The notes under the pieces are model-generated. The model worked only from the letters and a program-made list of their open reading frames with translations, did no database searches and was not told where the DNA came from. From assembly GCA_027592275.1 (NCBI GenBank), contig JAQCKF010000019.1, positions 1-64,000 on the forward strand: a DNA stretch of 64,000 nt, in the 5' to 3' direction. Every line of letters begins with the position of its first letter. The first letter of the stretch is position 1. A program made the translations under genes and the position numbers. Below are positions 63,199 through 64,000 of this stretch, piece by piece. The DNA is from Pseudomonadota bacterium (lineage in GTDB: Bacteria > Pseudomonadota > Gammaproteobacteria > Pseudomonadales > Pseudohongiellaceae).

Positions 63199-64000
63199 TT
63201 ATACCTCTTTAAATGCTTGGTCGAAAAACTGCTTCAATCCGGTGTGGGCAGTGTCACGTACCTGCTCTACTGGAATTTGCTCTACCAGTTCATTGATAAA
63301 TGCCATGGTCAGCAGCACCTTGGCATCACGAGGGCTAAGCCCGCGTGACACCAAGTAGAATATGGATTGTTTATCAAGCTGACCGATGGTGGCACCGTGG
63401 GCACACAGTACATCGTCGGCGTAAATTTCCAGTTCCGGCTTGGTGTCGATTTCCGCACCACTGGTGAGCAGCAGATTCTTGTTGCTCATGTTGGCTTTGG
63501 ATTTCTGCGCATCTTGATGAATGTGTATACGGCCGTTAAAAACAGCGTGGGATTTGTCTGCCGCAATGTTGCGATAGGTTTCCTCGCTGTTGCAGTTCGC
63601 CGCAACGTGCTCGATGGTGGTGTGGTTATCGTAATGTTGAGTGCCTTGGGTTACGACCACGCCATTGAGTTTGCACTCCGCGCCCTCGCCTTCAAGGCGG
63701 ACATGCAGATCGTGGCGGCGCAAGGTGCTGCCAAAGCCCACGCTGTGGCTTTCAAAGCGCGAGCTGCGTTGTTGGCGCACGCCGGTGGTACCCATATGCT
63801 GCACGCTCTGGCCTTCGGTGTTCAGACGTACGCTAGTCACATTAGCGCCATCGCCTACGCTGAACTCGGTAGTGGTGTTGACCATGACGCTGCAGTCACC
63901 GCTGGATACATAATCTTCCACCACAGTGAGCTGGCTGTTGTTGCCCGCGGCTACCAGAATACAAGGGTAAGCAGAACCACTGTGGCTGGCTGTGGTGTGG
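63199..64000 (-). CDS. sufD: Fe-S scaffold subunit SufD, C-terminal part (runs off the right edge)
   Basis: The frame stays open to the window end (SGSAYPCILVAAGNNSQLTVVEDYVSS before 63924), so at least 267 residues are present and the 5' end is outside. The core beta-helix (VSSGDCSVMVNTTTEFSVG, RHDLHVRLEGEGAECKLNG) leads to KNLLLTSGAEIDTKPELEIYADDVLCAHGATIGQ and LVSRGLSPRDAKVLL, the characteristic SufB/D C-terminus. The position upstream of sufS identifies SufD rather than SufB. sufB and sufC are expected just beyond 64000. Confidence 0.95.
   Translation of the reverse strand, partial: HTTASHSGSAYPCILVAAGNNSQLTVVEDYVSSGDCSVMVNTTTEFSVGDGANVTSVRLNTEGQSVQHMGTTGVRQQRSSRFESHSVGFGSTLRRHDLHVRLEGEGAECKLNGVVVTQGTQHYDNHTTIEHVAANCNSEETYRNIAADKSHAVFNGRIHIHQDAQKSKANMSNKNLLLTSGAEIDTKPELEIYADDVLCAHGATIGQLDKQSIFYLVSRGLSPRDAKVLLTMAFINELVEQIPVEQVRDTAHTGLKQFFDQAFKEV

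Overview
The window reads as the chromosome of a free-living, probably marine gammaproteobacterium. The evidence is its conserved gene strings. One is guaA...tadA...purL. A second is the CorB-like gene, ypjD, ffh, rpsP, rimM, trmD, rplS, then dsbC, hom, thrC and recJ. A third is alaS-lysC-csrA, and the last is a suf operon. The dsbC-hom-thrC-recJ and alaS-lysC-csrA orders are those of Pseudomonas and its relatives. I cannot place it more finely from sequence reading alone. No rRNA, tRNA, CRISPR array, prophage or transposase gene was found.

Layout. 1-8.2 kb: the 3' end of guaA, an AT-rich alpha/beta hydrolase with a disturbed start, a VOC remnant, a YczE membrane protein, tadA, a lipoprotein, purL, a small NIF3-C-like protein and a Nudix hydrolase. 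8.2-12.4 kb: a truncated serine hydrolase, then a peroxide-defence block (DUF3501, cysteine-rich Fe-S protein, rubrerythrin) divergent from oxyR. 12.4-14.1 kb: a metallophosphoesterase next to a phosphopantetheinyl transferase, resembling the mycobacterial PptH/PptT pair. 14.1-26.5 kb: core translation, SRP, threonine and recombination genes, punctuated by two copies of a multi-hairpin repeat. 26.5-32.6 kb: broken rhodanese, VOC and PhzF genes around a DsbD-like reductase with a doubled periplasmic domain and an intact serine hydrolase. 32.6-35.9 kb: an FHA / PP2C / Ser-Thr kinase signalling operon whose kinase is interrupted by one in-frame stop. 36-41.8 kb: an AI-2E family permease, then alaS, lysC and csrA. 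41.9-51.3 kb: accessory oxidoreductases (Tat-exported amine oxidase, Baeyer-Villiger-type monooxygenase, metallo-beta-lactamase-fold hydrolase, a c-type cytochrome fused to a His-rich domain with a secreted partner) and a methyltransferase. 51.3-58.6 kb: a palindromic repeat, a TonB receptor with a polyglycine plug, an ABC ATPase and an ABC permease fused to an M1 peptidase. 58.9-64 kb: selO, then the suf operon (sufD-S-A-T-E) on the minus strand, running off the right edge.

The core genes are intact. Several accessory genes each carry one lesion (a frameshift or one stop codon) in an otherwise well-preserved reading frame, which suggests recent decay or local sequence errors. The most interesting items are the phosphoesterase/PPTase pair, the structured repeat family with compensatory changes, the split kinase in its phospho-signalling operon, the TonB receptor/ABC/peptidase locus and the duplicated DsbD-type sensor domain.
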